A stretch of 64,000 nt of DNA from Enterococcus wangshanyuanii (GTDB taxonomy: Bacteria > Bacillota > Bacilli > Lactobacillales > Enterococcaceae): positions 1,364,001 to 1,428,000 of the forward strand of contig NZ_CP021874.1 in the NCBI RefSeq assembly GCF_002197645.1. The letters run 5' to 3'. The notes under the pieces are model-generated. The model made no database searches. It was not told the origin of the DNA and worked only from the letters and a program-made list of their open reading frames with translations. Shown here piece by piece: positions 28,823 through 37,841 of this stretch. Position 1 is the first letter of the stretch. Every line of letters starts with the position of its first letter. The position numbers and the translations under genes are program-made.

Positions 28823-30151
28823 TCAATCCATTTTTTTCGATAGTTTCTTATTAAAATAGTAAACAGGAATACCTAACAATGTAATACCGATTCCAATACT
28901 CGCTAAAACGGTTTGGGTAAACATCGTTGTAATCAAAATGAACAATCCGCCGACGATCGCAATTATTGGAATTATTGGATACAAAGGTACTTTATAGGGT
29001 CTTAGCAGCTCAGGTTCCCTTTTTCTTAAGATTAAAACAGCCGCAAAAATTAAAATACTAAATAGCCACATAACAAAAACCAACATATCCGTCAGCAAAT
29101 CAAAGCTGCCCAAAAACATCATAACAGCAGCAATACCAAACTGAAATAGCCCAGCAACATAAGGAACTACAAACTGTTTAGATAACTTTTTAAACTGTCT
29201 GCTAAAAGGAATCATCCCTTCTAAAGCTAAGGCATAAGGAACACGAATTCCAGTCATCGTGTACCCGTTCAATGCTCCGTATACTGAAATCAAAATACCG
29301 ATCGTGACTATTTTTCCACCAACTGAACCAAAAATTTGATTTGCTGCATCAGACGCCGCGTTCAAATTACCTGAAATTTGTTGAATTGGCAGTGTTTTTA
29401 GAAAAACAAAATTGATCAGGACATAAACAATCGTAATAAAACTCAATCCTAAAAAGATTGCTTTAGGCAAATCTCTCTCCGGTCTTTTCATTTCACCTGC
29501 AACAGCACCAACACCTAACCAGCCATCATAAGCAAACATTGTCGCTAATAAAGATCCGCTTAATGCCTGAATAAATCCATTATTCCCCCCTGAACGAATG
29601 GGAAATAGTGACACCTCACTAACTGCTGGCATAAACAATCCAACGAGTACGATCAATGCAATAGGAATCATCTTGATTACTAATGTGAATGATTGTAAAT
29701 TCGATGCCATTCTAGTTCCCAATAAATTGACGATCGTTACGCTTAATCCAGTCCCAATGGCAATTGGCAGTAGCAGACTATCAGATAAATGAAATAAGTG
29801 CAGAAATTGTGTACTAAAAATAATCGATAATGCTGCTATATTTGCAGGAAAATAAATCACGCTTTGCGCCCAGCCTAATAAAAAACCAGGTAATTTTCCA
29901 TATGTATATTCAATATATTTGACCGCTCCGCCAGTTTTCGGAATAGCTGTTGCTAGTTCTGCACTAGTCAATCCTGCACAAAGTGTTAAAAAGCCTCCCA
30001 GTATCCAAGCGAAAATCGTTAAACTTGACGATTGAGCAAAACTCACCACACTAGCTGTTTTAAAAAAAACACCCGCACCAATAACGGTTCCCATAACCGT
30101 TGAAAAAGCGCCAAACAATGAGATTTCCCGCTTTAATTGATTTTCTTCCAT
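28823..30151 (-). CDS. APC superfamily amino acid permease (SteT/YfnA-like)
   Basis: A 442-residue transporter with about 12 membrane segments. The ATG at 30151 is better spaced from GAGGA than the ATG two codons earlier. The first segment carries the APC substrate-site motif FGAFSTVMGTVIGAGVFFK, and later LPKTGGAVKYIEYTYGKLPGFLLGW and FAYDGWLGVGAVAGEMKRPERDLPKAI are typical of the L-type exchanger branch. Substrate cannot be read from sequence; Ser/Thr exchange is only a family-based guess. It is monocistronic, between the ula operon terminator and its own terminator. Confidence 0.88.
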   Translation of the reverse strand: MEENQLKREISLFGAFSTVMGTVIGAGVFFKTASVVSFAQSSSLTIFAWILGGFLTLCAGLTSAELATAIPKTGGAVKYIEYTYGKLPGFLLGWAQSVIYFPANIAALSIIFSTQFLHLFHLSDSLLLPIAIGTGLSVTIVNLLGTRMASNLQSFTLVIKMIPIALIVLVGLFMPAVSEVSLFPIRSGGNNGFIQALSGSLLATMFAYDGWLGVGAVAGEMKRPERDLPKAIFLGLSFITIVYVLINFVFLKTLPIQQISGNLNAASDAANQIFGSVGGKIVTIGILISVYGALNGYTMTGIRVPYALALEGMIPFSRQFKKLSKQFVVPYVAGLFQFGIAAVMMFLGSFDLLTDMLVFVMWLFSILIFAAVLILRKREPELLRPYKVPLYPIIPIIAIVGGLFILITTMFTQTVLASIGIGITLLGIPVYYFNKKLSKKMD

Positions 30152-30223
30152 AACCATCCTCTTTCCATCTTTTATATTATCCCTTAGTATAGCTGTTCTT
30201 CATTTAAATTCAAGTACTTTAAA

Positions 30224-30279
30224 AACAAAAAAAGATGAGTGCTGGACAAAACTAAAAATCAGTTTTGTTCAGCACTCTA
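30224..30279 (-). terminator. Intrinsic terminator of the ula operon
   Basis: GAGTGCTG(G/A)ACAAAACT arms form an 18-base stem with one mismatch, followed on the minus strand by TTTTTTT. It lies about 60 bp past the ulaF stop codon. Confidence 0.85.
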
Positions 30280-30340
30280 TAACTCAATAATCGGTGAACG
30301 CAGAATTGGTTCCAACCTCGTACAGCAAAAGATAGAGCAT

Positions 30341-31048
30341 CTATCCTTGTCCATAATATGCGTTCACACCATGTTTTCTAAAAAAGTGTTTATCCAGCAG
30401 ATATTGCGGAATCGGAAGAACATTTCTATTTACACTTTCTGTTACCTCTGCCATTTCTGCTATTTCATCTAAAACAATACTATTCTCGACGGCTTTTTGA
30501 GGTGTTTTTCCCCAAGTAAACGGACCATGTCCGTAGACTAAAACACCAGGTACTGCTAGTGGATCGATTTTTTCTTTTGTGAAGGTCTCGATGATCACCT
30601 TACCGGTCTCGCGTTCATACGCAGATTCTACTTCTTTTGACGTCAATTGTCGTGTACAGGGAACAACACCGTAAAACGTATCCGCATGCGTAGTCCCATA
30701 GGCTGGGATTCCTCGACCTGCTTGTGCCCACATAACTGCATTTTTTGAATGCGTATGTACAACTGAATCAATCTCTTTAAACGCCTTATATAATTCAAGG
30801 TGTGTCTCTAAATCCGAAGACGGTTTCAACGCGCCTGCTAATACATGTCCCTCTAAATCCGTGACTACCATATCATCAACCTTCATTTGTTCATACGGCA
30901 CACCACTGGGTTTGATAACAACGATACCTGCTTCTCGATCAATTTCACTGACATTGCCCCAAGTCAATTTAACTAATCCTGCATCGGGTAGGGTCAAATT
31001 TGCTGCAAATACCCGTTCCTTCATTTCCTTGATCAATTGTTCATTCAT
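30341..31048 (-). CDS. ulaF: L-ribulose-5-phosphate 4-epimerase (UlaF/AraD type)
   Basis: Last step of ascorbate catabolism: L-ribulose-5-phosphate to D-xylulose-5-phosphate. The 235-residue class II aldolase fold shows TWGNVSEID, VIKPSGVPY, the zinc ligands HTHS (near 95-98) and the distal His in VYGHGPFTWG. An AAGGAGGCAGG box precedes the ATG one base after ulaE. It is last in the operon, and a terminator follows. AraD is a close paralogue; the operon context decides for UlaF. Confidence 0.93.
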   Translation of the reverse strand: MNEQLIKEMKERVFAANLTLPDAGLVKLTWGNVSEIDREAGIVVIKPSGVPYEQMKVDDMVVTDLEGHVLAGALKPSSDLETHLELYKAFKEIDSVVHTHSKNAVMWAQAGRGIPAYGTTHADTFYGVVPCTRQLTSKEVESAYERETGKVIIETFTKEKIDPLAVPGVLVYGHGPFTWGKTPQKAVENSIVLDEIAEMAEVTESVNRNVLPIPQYLLDKHFFRKHGVNAYYGQG

Positions 31049-31049
31049 C

Positions 31050-31901
31050 TTAATATCCTGCCTCCTTCAAATATGGAATAAGAAAGTTTTTCGCCTGCTC
31101 GATCTCTTTTTCAGGCGTTTCACTTGTTTCACTCCACATTTCGACTAGAAATGGCCCATTATACTCTAGTTGTTTCAACGTCTTTAAACAACCTAAAAAA
31201 TCGACACATCCGCTGCCAAAAGGAACTTCTTTAAATTTACCTGAAAATGTTTCTGTTACAGCAAGGGTATCCTTTAAATGGATACAAGTAATCTGGTCGA
31301 TACCGAGCGCCAATTCATACCCAACATCATTTTCCGACCAAGCTGACAAATTACCTAAATCTGGATACACTTGCAGATACGGCGAGCGAATTTGCTCCTT
31401 GATCTTTAGAAACTTAGTAATTGAATTGATAAACGGATCATCCATGATCTCAATAGACAAGACAACTTCTTTTGCAGCGGCGATCGCTACTGCTTTTTTC
31501 AAATTTTCAATAAAAAAAGCTCTTGAAGTTACTGTTTTTTCTTCATAGTAAACATCGTAGCCCGCTAATTGAATCGTACGGATTCCTAAGTCAGATGCCA
31601 AATCAACTGCTTTTTCCATCAAAATAAGTGCCTGTGAACGTTTTTCCTTATCCTGGGAACCAAAAGGAAATCGCCGATGACCACTTAAGCAAATCGAAAG
31701 AATCTGAATACCAGTTTCTTCAATAGCTACTCTGATTTCTTGTCGCTCCTCTTTCGTCCAGTCCAATCGTTGCAGTCGTTGATCCGTCTCATCGATCGAC
31801 ATTTCAACAAAATCGAAGCCTAATTTTTTAGCGAGCTGTAAACGTTCTAACCAGCTAATATTTTTTGGAAGAGCTTTTTCATAAATGCCCAGAGTCGTCA
31901 T
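31050..31901 (-). CDS. ulaE: L-ribulose-5-phosphate 3-epimerase (L-xylulose-5-phosphate 3-epimerase, UlaE)
   Basis: Converts L-xylulose-5-phosphate to L-ribulose-5-phosphate. The ATG at 31901 (MTTLGIYEKALPKNISWLERL) has GGGGGTG upstream and gives 283 residues, matching UlaE/SgaU; a longer frame into ulaD is rejected. The xylose-isomerase-like TIM barrel shows FDFVEMSIDETDQRLQRLDW, LSGHRRFPFGS, IEIMDDPF and HLKDT with the metal-binding Glu/Asp/His positions. It starts four bases after ulaD. Confidence 0.94.
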   Translation of the reverse strand: MTTLGIYEKALPKNISWLERLQLAKKLGFDFVEMSIDETDQRLQRLDWTKEERQEIRVAIEETGIQILSICLSGHRRFPFGSQDKEKRSQALILMEKAVDLASDLGIRTIQLAGYDVYYEEKTVTSRAFFIENLKKAVAIAAAKEVVLSIEIMDDPFINSITKFLKIKEQIRSPYLQVYPDLGNLSAWSENDVGYELALGIDQITCIHLKDTLAVTETFSGKFKEVPFGSGCVDFLGCLKTLKQLEYNGPFLVEMWSETSETPEKEIEQAKNFLIPYLKEAGY

Positions 31902-31905
31902 TCTT

Positions 31906-32544
31906 TCACCCCCAAATACGTCTGATTTCATCTTGAAATGCTTGAGCAGCCTCTTTCGGTTTCTCAGCTCCCGTAATTCCCCGTCCTGTGATAAAAGTAT
32001 ATACATCAATTCCTTCAAATAATTGCAGTGTTTCGACAGTTAATCCGCCTGTCACTGAAACACGAAAGCCCATTTCAATCAATCGCTTGACTTTTACTAA
32101 GTCTTTTTCGCCCCAAGTTTCACCCGCTAAAAGGGCATCTCGGCTTTGATGATAAATTGCTTGTGAAATTCCAGCATCAAGCCATTTTTGTGCTTGCTCA
32201 TATGTCCAATCTCCATAGAGCTCGACCTGAACTTCTTCTATCTCTTTTGCAGCAGCGGACATGGTTGGCACTGTTGCACAACAAATCACTGTCATCCAGT
32301 CTGCACCAGCCATGCGACAGTTAGCAGCAACGGTTCCACCGGCATCAGCACATTTAGTATCTGCCACAACTTTTTTATTCGGATATAATGCTCGAATACA
32401 ACGAATGGCTTCTTCTCCTGCCTGCAAACACAAAATCGTCCCTACTTCTAAGATATCTACAATATCTCCTACTTCTTTTACATCTTTTAATGCATTTGGC
32501 AAATCAGAATGATCCAAAGCAATTTGCAAATTTGGTCTCGTCAT
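31906..32544 (-). CDS. ulaD: 3-keto-L-gulonate-6-phosphate decarboxylase
   Basis: Decarboxylates 3-keto-L-gulonate-6-phosphate to L-xylulose-5-phosphate. The 212-residue orotidine-5'-phosphate-decarboxylase-like barrel carries LQIALDHSDLPNAL, VVADTKCADAGGTVA (the DxKxxD metal and catalytic motif) and the C-terminal phosphate-site VTGGL...ITGRGITGA. A GGAGAAACG box precedes the ATG. It follows ulaB after 102 bp that contain a perfect stem-loop. Confidence 0.95.
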   Translation of the reverse strand: MTRPNLQIALDHSDLPNALKDVKEVGDIVDILEVGTILCLQAGEEAIRCIRALYPNKKVVADTKCADAGGTVAANCRMAGADWMTVICCATVPTMSAAAKEIEEVQVELYGDWTYEQAQKWLDAGISQAIYHQSRDALLAGETWGEKDLVKVKRLIEMGFRVSVTGGLTVETLQLFEGIDVYTFITGRGITGAEKPKEAAQAFQDEIRRIWG

Positions 32545-32570
32545 ATCGTTTCTCCTTACTTCATAATAGC

Positions 32571-32613
32571 TGGAGCAACGTCAAATATTTATGTTACATT
32601 TTCAGTTGCTCCA
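32571..32613 (-). other. Intercistronic stem-loop between ulaB and ulaD
   Basis: A perfect nine-base stem TGGAGCAAC/GTTGCTCCA with an AT-rich 25-base loop and no T-run directly after it on the minus strand. It separates the PTS and lactonase genes from the catabolic enzymes and may stabilise or attenuate the mRNA; that is inference. Confidence 0.55.
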
Positions 32614-32646
32614 ACTTCTTATGTCAAATTTTTTTATCTTAATCAG

Positions 32647-32946
32647 TTATTTGAATTTAGCTGCTAAATCTGTTTCCTGAACACGCTCACTGATTTCTTT
32701 TGCGGACATTACATTTTTTACTCCTACAACAGTGATTCCTTTTTTCTTAGCATCTTCAAACATATTTAAAAAATTCATTGGACAAAAAACAACGTCATAT
32801 TGACCAGCAGTACTTTTCCCTTCTGAGATTGCACAATGATGAATATTTGTGATTCTAAATCCTAATTCTTTTAATGCTTTTTCCACACTTTTTTTCATCA
32901 TTAAACTTGTTCCAGATCCATTTGCACACGATACTAATACTCTCAT
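32647..32946 (-). CDS. ulaB: PTS L-ascorbate transporter subunit IIB
   Basis: A 99-residue phosphocarrier. The N-terminal loop MRVLVSCANGSGTSLMMKKSVE holds the phospho-accepting Cys7. It passes phosphate from UlaC to L-ascorbate entering through UlaA. It begins 21 bp after ulaA with a GGAGGAAAT box. The length and the P-loop-like CANGSGTS match the lactose/ascorbate IIB superfamily. Confidence 0.93.
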   Translation of the reverse strand: MRVLVSCANGSGTSLMMKKSVEKALKELGFRITNIHHCAISEGKSTAGQYDVVFCPMNFLNMFEDAKKKGITVVGVKNVMSAKEISERVQETDLAAKFK

Positions 32947-32967
32947 TATTATTTCCTCCTAATGTTA

Positions 32968-34446
32968 TTACGCATTTTTTGTGCTCATTTCTTTTACATA
33001 TTCGTCATAATCTTCCGCAATCAGGAAGTAACCTTTTGGATTTGCACGATATTGGAGTTGCGGGATAGCCAGCAGTGCAACTACGACCAAAGCAATACCA
33101 AAATAACCTAGATACTTCATCACGATCGTCATGATCGGCCAAACCGTTGCCCAGTCAAACATGCCGATATATCCGCCGTATTGGGAAAGTCCAATAAATG
33201 AAGCAATCAGTGCAGATCCCAGAACTTGAATCACACCTGAGATAAACGGAAACAGGCAAGCGGCTTTGAACCCGCCGCGATTGTTTGCGTAGACTGCAAT
33301 TACTGCATTATCAAAAAATAGCGGAATAAAACCAGCGATAACGACGGTCGGTGACTTGAATAAAATCAATAGACCAATCGTGATAAACTGACCTAACGCA
33401 CCAAATAGAAAACCGATCGTTACGGCATTCGGCGAGCCAAATCCAAAGGTTGCCGCAACATCGATTCCTGGAACTGCTCCCGGAAGTAACGTGTTGGAAA
33501 TCCCTTGGAAAGATTCTGTCAGCTCTGAAACAAACGTCCGCACACCTAATTGTAAAATAGCTAAATAAACAGCAAAGTACAGTGCGGTTTGTAGAATATA
33601 GAAAAGAAAACTTTGTCCTTCAACCATAAAACCAGCTTCTATCAAATACGCAGGACCTAAAACAATTAAAATAATTCCGAAGAAAAACAGCATCAAAATA
33701 GATGTTGCAACCATATTTTCATTGAAAATCGATAAGAATCCAGGCAATTGAACATCTTCCAGTTTGCGATTATTTTTATCTTTCTTCATTTTTTCAGCAA
33801 GTCGGGCGAAAATATAAACACCAAACATCTGTTGATGTGCGATTGCAAAACCTGCTCCTTCTGTTAAATCTTGTGTAATATCTACTGTCAGATTAGAACC
33901 GACTGCCCAATAACAGCCTAATATAAGACCCATGATCAATAGAATCGGCAGTTGTCCTAAACTCGGAAAACAAAACAATAAAATCCAAAATGCAGTAGCC
34001 GCTTGTTGAATCTGAACATTTCCAGTCGTAAAGACTGCCCGTAATTTTGTATACTTCTTAAAACGGACTAATAAAATATTCATGACAAAAGCAATCAGCA
34101 GCAAAATCATCGTATCACTAAAGGTTCGTCCGAATGTTTCTTCAATACCGGCAGTCACTGCGTTTTGTCCAAAATAAGGATCGATGACCATCGCATCAAG
34201 ATCAAAACGTTCCTTTAACCCTACAAGGATCGGACGAAAGTTATTAACAAGTCCTCCAGAACCGACTGTTAGGATCAGGTACCCTACAGTAGCTTTTAAA
34301 AACCCAGCAATACTTTCATAGATTGGTTTTTTCAACAAGATATAGCCTAATAGAACAATAAATCCAATCAAAAAGGCTGGCTGAGTCAAAATATTCGCTG
34401 CAAAATAGTCCCAAATCCCTAATAGAAAATCCAACACCTGTTTCAT
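32968..34446 (-). CDS. ulaA: PTS L-ascorbate transporter subunit IIC
   Basis: A 492-residue membrane permease with about 11 hydrophobic segments. Recognisable UlaA segments are YESIAGFLKATVGYLILTVGSGGLV near the N-terminus, the periplasmic GQNAVTAGIEETFGRTFSD, and VRTFVSELTESFQGISNTLLPGAVPGIDVAATFGFGSPNAVTIGFLFG. It imports and phosphorylates L-ascorbate together with UlaB and UlaC. It follows ulaC by 14 bp and precedes ulaB by 21 bp. Confidence 0.95.
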   Translation of the reverse strand: MKQVLDFLLGIWDYFAANILTQPAFLIGFIVLLGYILLKKPIYESIAGFLKATVGYLILTVGSGGLVNNFRPILVGLKERFDLDAMVIDPYFGQNAVTAGIEETFGRTFSDTMILLLIAFVMNILLVRFKKYTKLRAVFTTGNVQIQQAATAFWILLFCFPSLGQLPILLIMGLILGCYWAVGSNLTVDITQDLTEGAGFAIAHQQMFGVYIFARLAEKMKKDKNNRKLEDVQLPGFLSIFNENMVATSILMLFFFGIILIVLGPAYLIEAGFMVEGQSFLFYILQTALYFAVYLAILQLGVRTFVSELTESFQGISNTLLPGAVPGIDVAATFGFGSPNAVTIGFLFGALGQFITIGLLILFKSPTVVIAGFIPLFFDNAVIAVYANNRGGFKAACLFPFISGVIQVLGSALIASFIGLSQYGGYIGMFDWATVWPIMTIVMKYLGYFGIALVVVALLAIPQLQYRANPKGYFLIAEDYDEYVKEMSTKNA

Positions 34447-34460
34447 TTTATCCCTTCTTT

Positions 34461-34919
34461 CTACATACCGAACGTCATCATTACCTTCTCATAATCTGCA
34501 ATCGTCTCAATTTCCATCAGTGCATCGATCAACCCATCCGTCATCAACATCTCAGACAACTTAGAGATATTTTCTACATGCTCTTCACTATTTTTGGCAG
34601 CTAATGTGAAAAATAAACGGGCATTTTTTTCTGGATTTCCCTCTTCAAACACAACTTCATACTTCATTTTTGTAAATGAGATTGCTGTTCCCAAAACCCC
34701 TTGACTATCTTCTGAAGAATGAGGCATTGCCACGCCGGGAACTATTACAATATAGGGGCCATATTTATTTACACAATCTACGATTTCATCCACATATTGC
34801 TGAGTGATGATTTCTTTTTCTATCAATGTCTGACAGCTAAGGATAACTGCTTCTTGCCAATTTGAAGGACGTTCTTCGCAAAATCGAATTAAGTCGTTCT
34901 CATAAAAATACTTTAACAT
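34461..34919 (-). CDS. ulaC: PTS L-ascorbate transporter subunit IIA
   Basis: A 152-residue PTS EIIA of the mannitol/fructose type. The phospho-accepting His lies in IVIVPGVAMPHSS (near residue 68). It receives phosphate from HPr and passes it to UlaB. GAGAGGAGAATCTGA precedes the ATG, 21 bp after ulaG. There is no PRD or helix-turn-helix, so it is a plain transport subunit. Confidence 0.92.
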   Translation of the reverse strand: MLKYFYENDLIRFCEERPSNWQEAVILSCQTLIEKEIITQQYVDEIVDCVNKYGPYIVIVPGVAMPHSSEDSQGVLGTAISFTKMKYEVVFEEGNPEKNARLFFTLAAKNSEEHVENISKLSEMLMTDGLIDALMEIETIADYEKVMMTFGM

Positions 34920-34940
34920 TCAGATTCTCCTCTCTTATTT

Positions 34941-36005
34941 TTATAAAAATGATGGAAATGGAGTATCATTCTCTGTCGTAAATACATCGTCAAAGCCACG
35001 ATAGAAATTAAATTCTAGCTTGTCTTTATCATTTGGATAAGTAAACTTTCCTCCAACCTGCCAGATGAACGGCTTAAATTGATAATTTAAGCGATCTTTC
35101 TTGAACTTCCAAATCTCGGTGATTTCTTTTGGATCAGCCATAAAGTTTGCCCATATATCATAATGTACTGGGATCACAACCTTTGCATTCAATGACTCAG
35201 CCATTCGCAGCATATCCACAGAAGTTACTTTATCTGTAATACCGCGAGGATTTTCTCCATAAGCACCTAAGCAAACATCGATTTTATGTTCATTCCCATG
35301 CTTTGCAAATAAATTAGAGTAATGAGAATCACCGGCATGATAGATGTTTCCACCGCTTGTTTCAAATAAATAATTGACTGCGATCAAGTCCATATCCTGC
35401 GGTATTTTTCCTTTTAAGATTACTTCCGGATCTTCGCAAGTTACTAGAGCTGTACGGTCAAACGCCTCCAACGCAACAATTTCTATATCTTTGACTGATA
35501 CTCGGTCGCCTGGTTTTACGATCGTCGTCTTCTCTTTTGGAATGCCCCATTTCAACCAGGTGTTCACAACTTCCTGTGGTCCAATAAAGCGCGCTTCAGG
35601 ACAATTTTGATGAACAGCCGCTGCCGTATTGATATCTAAATGATCTGAATGGATATGTGTCACGACCAATGCATCTACATTTTTGACTGCAAATGGATCG
35701 ATCACAAATGGTTGTGTTCTTAAGTTAGGCTGCATCTTCTCACACCCACTCATACGCATCATTTGATGTCCCTTTTTCATCTTTCCGTTGCCATGTGATC
35801 GTTTGCCTGTTCCGCACCATAAATCACATAAAATGTTTGTTCCTTCATGAGATTTCAACCAAATCCCTGTACACCCCAGCCACCACATAGAAACACTGCC
35901 TACGGCCACTTGCTCTTGCTCGATTTCCTCATTTAAGTATGTGCCCCACTCTGGGAACGTACTTAAAATCCAGCTTTCCTTCGTTACATCATGAATCGTT
36001 GCCAT
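34941..36005 (-). CDS. ulaG: L-ascorbate-6-phosphate lactonase
   Basis: Opens the lactone ring of L-ascorbate-6-phosphate. The 354-residue metallo-beta-lactamase fold has the metal motif [11 protein letters not shown] near 115, further ligands in YHAGDSHYS and VVIPVHYD, and the UlaG-typical N-terminus [29 protein letters not shown] box precedes the ATG. It is the first gene of the operon; a promoter with cre-like site is about 40-70 bp upstream. Confidence 0.96.
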   Translation of the reverse strand: MATIHDVTKESWILSTFPEWGTYLNEEIEQEQVAVGSVSMWWLGCTGIWLKSHEGTNILCDLWCGTGKRSHGNGKMKKGHQMMRMSGCEKMQPNLRTQPFVIDPFAVKNVDALVVTHIHSDHLDINTAAAVHQNCPEARFIGPQEVVNTWLKWGIPKEKTTIVKPGDRVSVKDIEIVALEAFDRTALVTCEDPEVILKGKIPQDMDLIAVNYLFETSGGNIYHAGDSHYSNLFAKHGNEHKIDVCLGAYGENPRGITDKVTSVDMLRMAESLNAKVVIPVHYDIWANFMADPKEITEIWKFKKDRLNYQFKPFIWQVGGKFTYPNDKDKLEFNFYRGFDDVFTTENDTPFPSFL

Positions 36006-36044
36006 AAAATCCCTCCATCATATCTCAATCTCGATTACACTTTT

Positions 36045-36072
36045 ATTCTACAATATTTTAAACCGTTTTCAA
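36045..36072 (-). promoter_or_regulatory. Promoter of the ula operon with overlapping cre-like site
   Basis: On the minus strand TTGAAA (36072-36067) and TAGAAT (36050-36045) have a 16-bp spacer. The -35 overlaps TGAAAACGGTTTAA (36071-36058), which matches the CcpA cre consensus TGWAANCGNTNWCA at all but one position. This suggests catabolite repression. Confidence 0.6.
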
Positions 36073-36076
36073 TCTA

Positions 36077-36115
36077 TTTTTAAGATCGTTTTATGTTTTT
36101 AAGATCATTTATCTT
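36077..36115. promoter_or_regulatory. Candidate operator direct repeats in the ula regulatory region
   Basis: TTTTTAAGATCG (36077-36088) and TTTTTAAGATCA (36096-36107) are direct repeats 19 bp apart. The second is part of an inverted repeat AAGAT/ATCTT (36101-36115). They lie between the divergent promoters and are candidate binding sites for the adjacent DeoR-family regulator. Confidence 0.45.
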
Positions 36116-36190
36116 TTAATAGTAAAAAATATATCTTTTTTTATGTTCATATATTCTTTTATATGATATAGTGGCGTTGAGGTGATGACG

Positions 36191-36955
36191 ATGAAAAATT
36201 TCGTTTGGAAAATTTTTTACTATGGAAAAAAATTGTTTGTTTGGTCAATGTACCTGTTATTTGCACTTTATATTTACTCTTTAGTCGCTTCTTCTGAAAC
36301 ACTTAGTGCTCGACTGTTCTTCGGTGGTAGCGGTCTTGTCGTTTTGTGTATCGTTGGATTGTTCGAATACCTAAAGAACCTATATGAAAAAATGATCTAT
36401 GCATTAAACGTTCAGTGCGATTTAGAAGCAGCCGTTCGCTTAAGAGAACATCTAAAGAGAAAAGATTTGTTTAATGGCTTCAAACAGTCTATTATTATTT
36501 TTGACAGCCTGCTTTTACTAGATGCGGGAAAATATACAGATTGCCTGGCACATTTGGCTAAACACCAAAAGTTCTTTCACGGAACGTTAGATTATCTCTT
36601 CATTTATTATCATACGCAAATGTACTGCTATTCTTTTTTAAAAGATGAAAAAAATTTGACGATCGCTTTTGAAAAACTCTTTCAATTGAAAGACAGACAA
36701 AAAAAGACGATGCGCGGATTGTTTTCTTGGCATGAAATTTCGGGCTTCCATTATTTTCATCAGCAAAGAAATCAAAAGTGTTTACAGGAGTTGGCACTGA
36801 TCGATACAGCACGCTTAAATAATCGTGAATTGAGCTACCTTTTGTATCTTCAAGGGCAATGTCTACTGAAATTGAACAAATTAAATGAAGGCAATCGTTT
36901 ATTAAAAGAAGTAAGAGCAATTGGAAATACATTGGCGATTGCTCAGGTGGTATAG
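36191..36955 (+). CDS. Membrane-anchored protein with TPR-like helical region, unknown function
   Basis: The ATG at 36191 is six bases after TTGAGGTG; GTG and ATG codons just upstream are less well spaced. It encodes 254 residues. Two hydrophobic segments (about 16-38 and 45-65) are followed by a helical cytoplasmic-type region with repeating ~35-residue helix pairs (for example LLLLDAGKYTDCLAHLAKHQKF and LYLQGQCLLKLNKLNEGNRLLKEV), suggestive of degenerate TPRs. I do not recognise a named family. It is divergent from ulaG and ends 16 bp before the DeoR regulator, so the pair is co-transcribed and may be linked to ula control. Confidence 0.65.
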   Translation: MKNFVWKIFYYGKKLFVWSMYLLFALYIYSLVASSETLSARLFFGGSGLVVLCIVGLFEYLKNLYEKMIYALNVQCDLEAAVRLREHLKRKDLFNGFKQSIIIFDSLLLLDAGKYTDCLAHLAKHQKFFHGTLDYLFIYYHTQMYCYSFLKDEKNLTIAFEKLFQLKDRQKKTMRGLFSWHEISGFHYFHQQRNQKCLQELALIDTARLNNRELSYLLYLQGQCLLKLNKLNEGNRLLKEVRAIGNTLAIAQVV

Positions 36956-36971
36956 AAATGGAGGAATTTAA

Positions 36972-37739
36972 ATGAAAAGTTCACATACAATGATCAAAGA
37001 ACGTCGCGATGCATTACTCGATCTACTACATAAGAATACTCGCTTACAGGTAAAAGAAATCAGTCAGTCACTTAACGTGTCAGAAATTACCGTCCGACGT
37101 GATCTCACTGCTTTAGAAAAAATGGGACTTGTAAAACGAGCCCACGGAACAGCTGAAATCGTTAATAAAATCGGAACAGAGGATCATAATGAAGAAATTG
37201 AGGTTTTAAAAAATGCGATCGCTAAAAAAGCGGCTGAATTTGTAGCTGAGGGCAATACATTGTTCATAAACACTGGTTCAACTGCTTTATCCGCTTTAAA
37301 ACATTTGGAAGATAAACGCGTGACGATCGTCAGTAATAATGTCAAAGTAGCGAATCTTGATCATAATCCGAATTCAACTGTGATTTTATCTGGCGGTGAA
37401 GTTCGTTTTCCTAAAGAAGCTTTAGTCGGAGATATCGCAATTGAGTCGTTTTCAAAAATGTCATCAGATATTTCGATCATTGGCTGTTCTGGTTTGAGTA
37501 TTGAAAATGGAATCACTACCCCGGTTTTACATGAAGCGAAAATCAATTCCTTAATCATCGAACGGACAAACGGTTTAGTCATCGTTGTTGCAGACTATCG
37601 AAAAATCGGTGTTTCTTCAAACTTTACCAGCGGGCACATCAAAGATATCAATTATTTGATTACAGACACCTTTGCCTCCCCTGCAGTCATTCGTGAGATC
37701 GAAAAGCAAGGGGTACAAGTCATTCAAGTTGAAGTCTGA
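36972..37739 (+). CDS. DeoR/GlpR family transcriptional regulator, likely ula regulator
   Basis: A 255-residue DeoR-type repressor. The N-terminal helix-turn-helix (KERRDALLDLLHKNTRLQVKEISQSLNVSEITVRRDLTALEKMGLVKRAHG) is canonical. The C-terminal DeoRC sensor domain has FINTGSTALSALKHL, VILSGGEVRFPKEALVG and the DYRKIG segment near 210. A GGAGG box precedes the ATG. Its position next to the ula operon makes it the natural candidate for a UlaR-like regulator sensing a phosphorylated intermediate; this is inference from context. Confidence 0.85.
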   Translation: MKSSHTMIKERRDALLDLLHKNTRLQVKEISQSLNVSEITVRRDLTALEKMGLVKRAHGTAEIVNKIGTEDHNEEIEVLKNAIAKKAAEFVAEGNTLFINTGSTALSALKHLEDKRVTIVSNNVKVANLDHNPNSTVILSGGEVRFPKEALVGDIAIESFSKMSSDISIIGCSGLSIENGITTPVLHEAKINSLIIERTNGLVIVVADYRKIGVSSNFTSGHIKDINYLITDTFASPAVIREIEKQGVQVIQVEV

Positions 37740-37776
37740 TACTTTTTCCTTTTTTCTAAACATCAACACACATCCA

Positions 37777-37785
37777 TGCTATACT
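37777..37785 (+). promoter_or_regulatory. Extended -10 element upstream of the LysR gene
   Basis: TGCTATACT is a TGnTATAaT-type element 56 bp before the chosen GTG start. The -35 is poor. Confidence 0.4.
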
Positions 37786-37841
37786 CTAGTTAAAAATAAG
37801 TGACCGAGACGGTGCTTTAGGTGCAATTGGGAGGAATGTTC

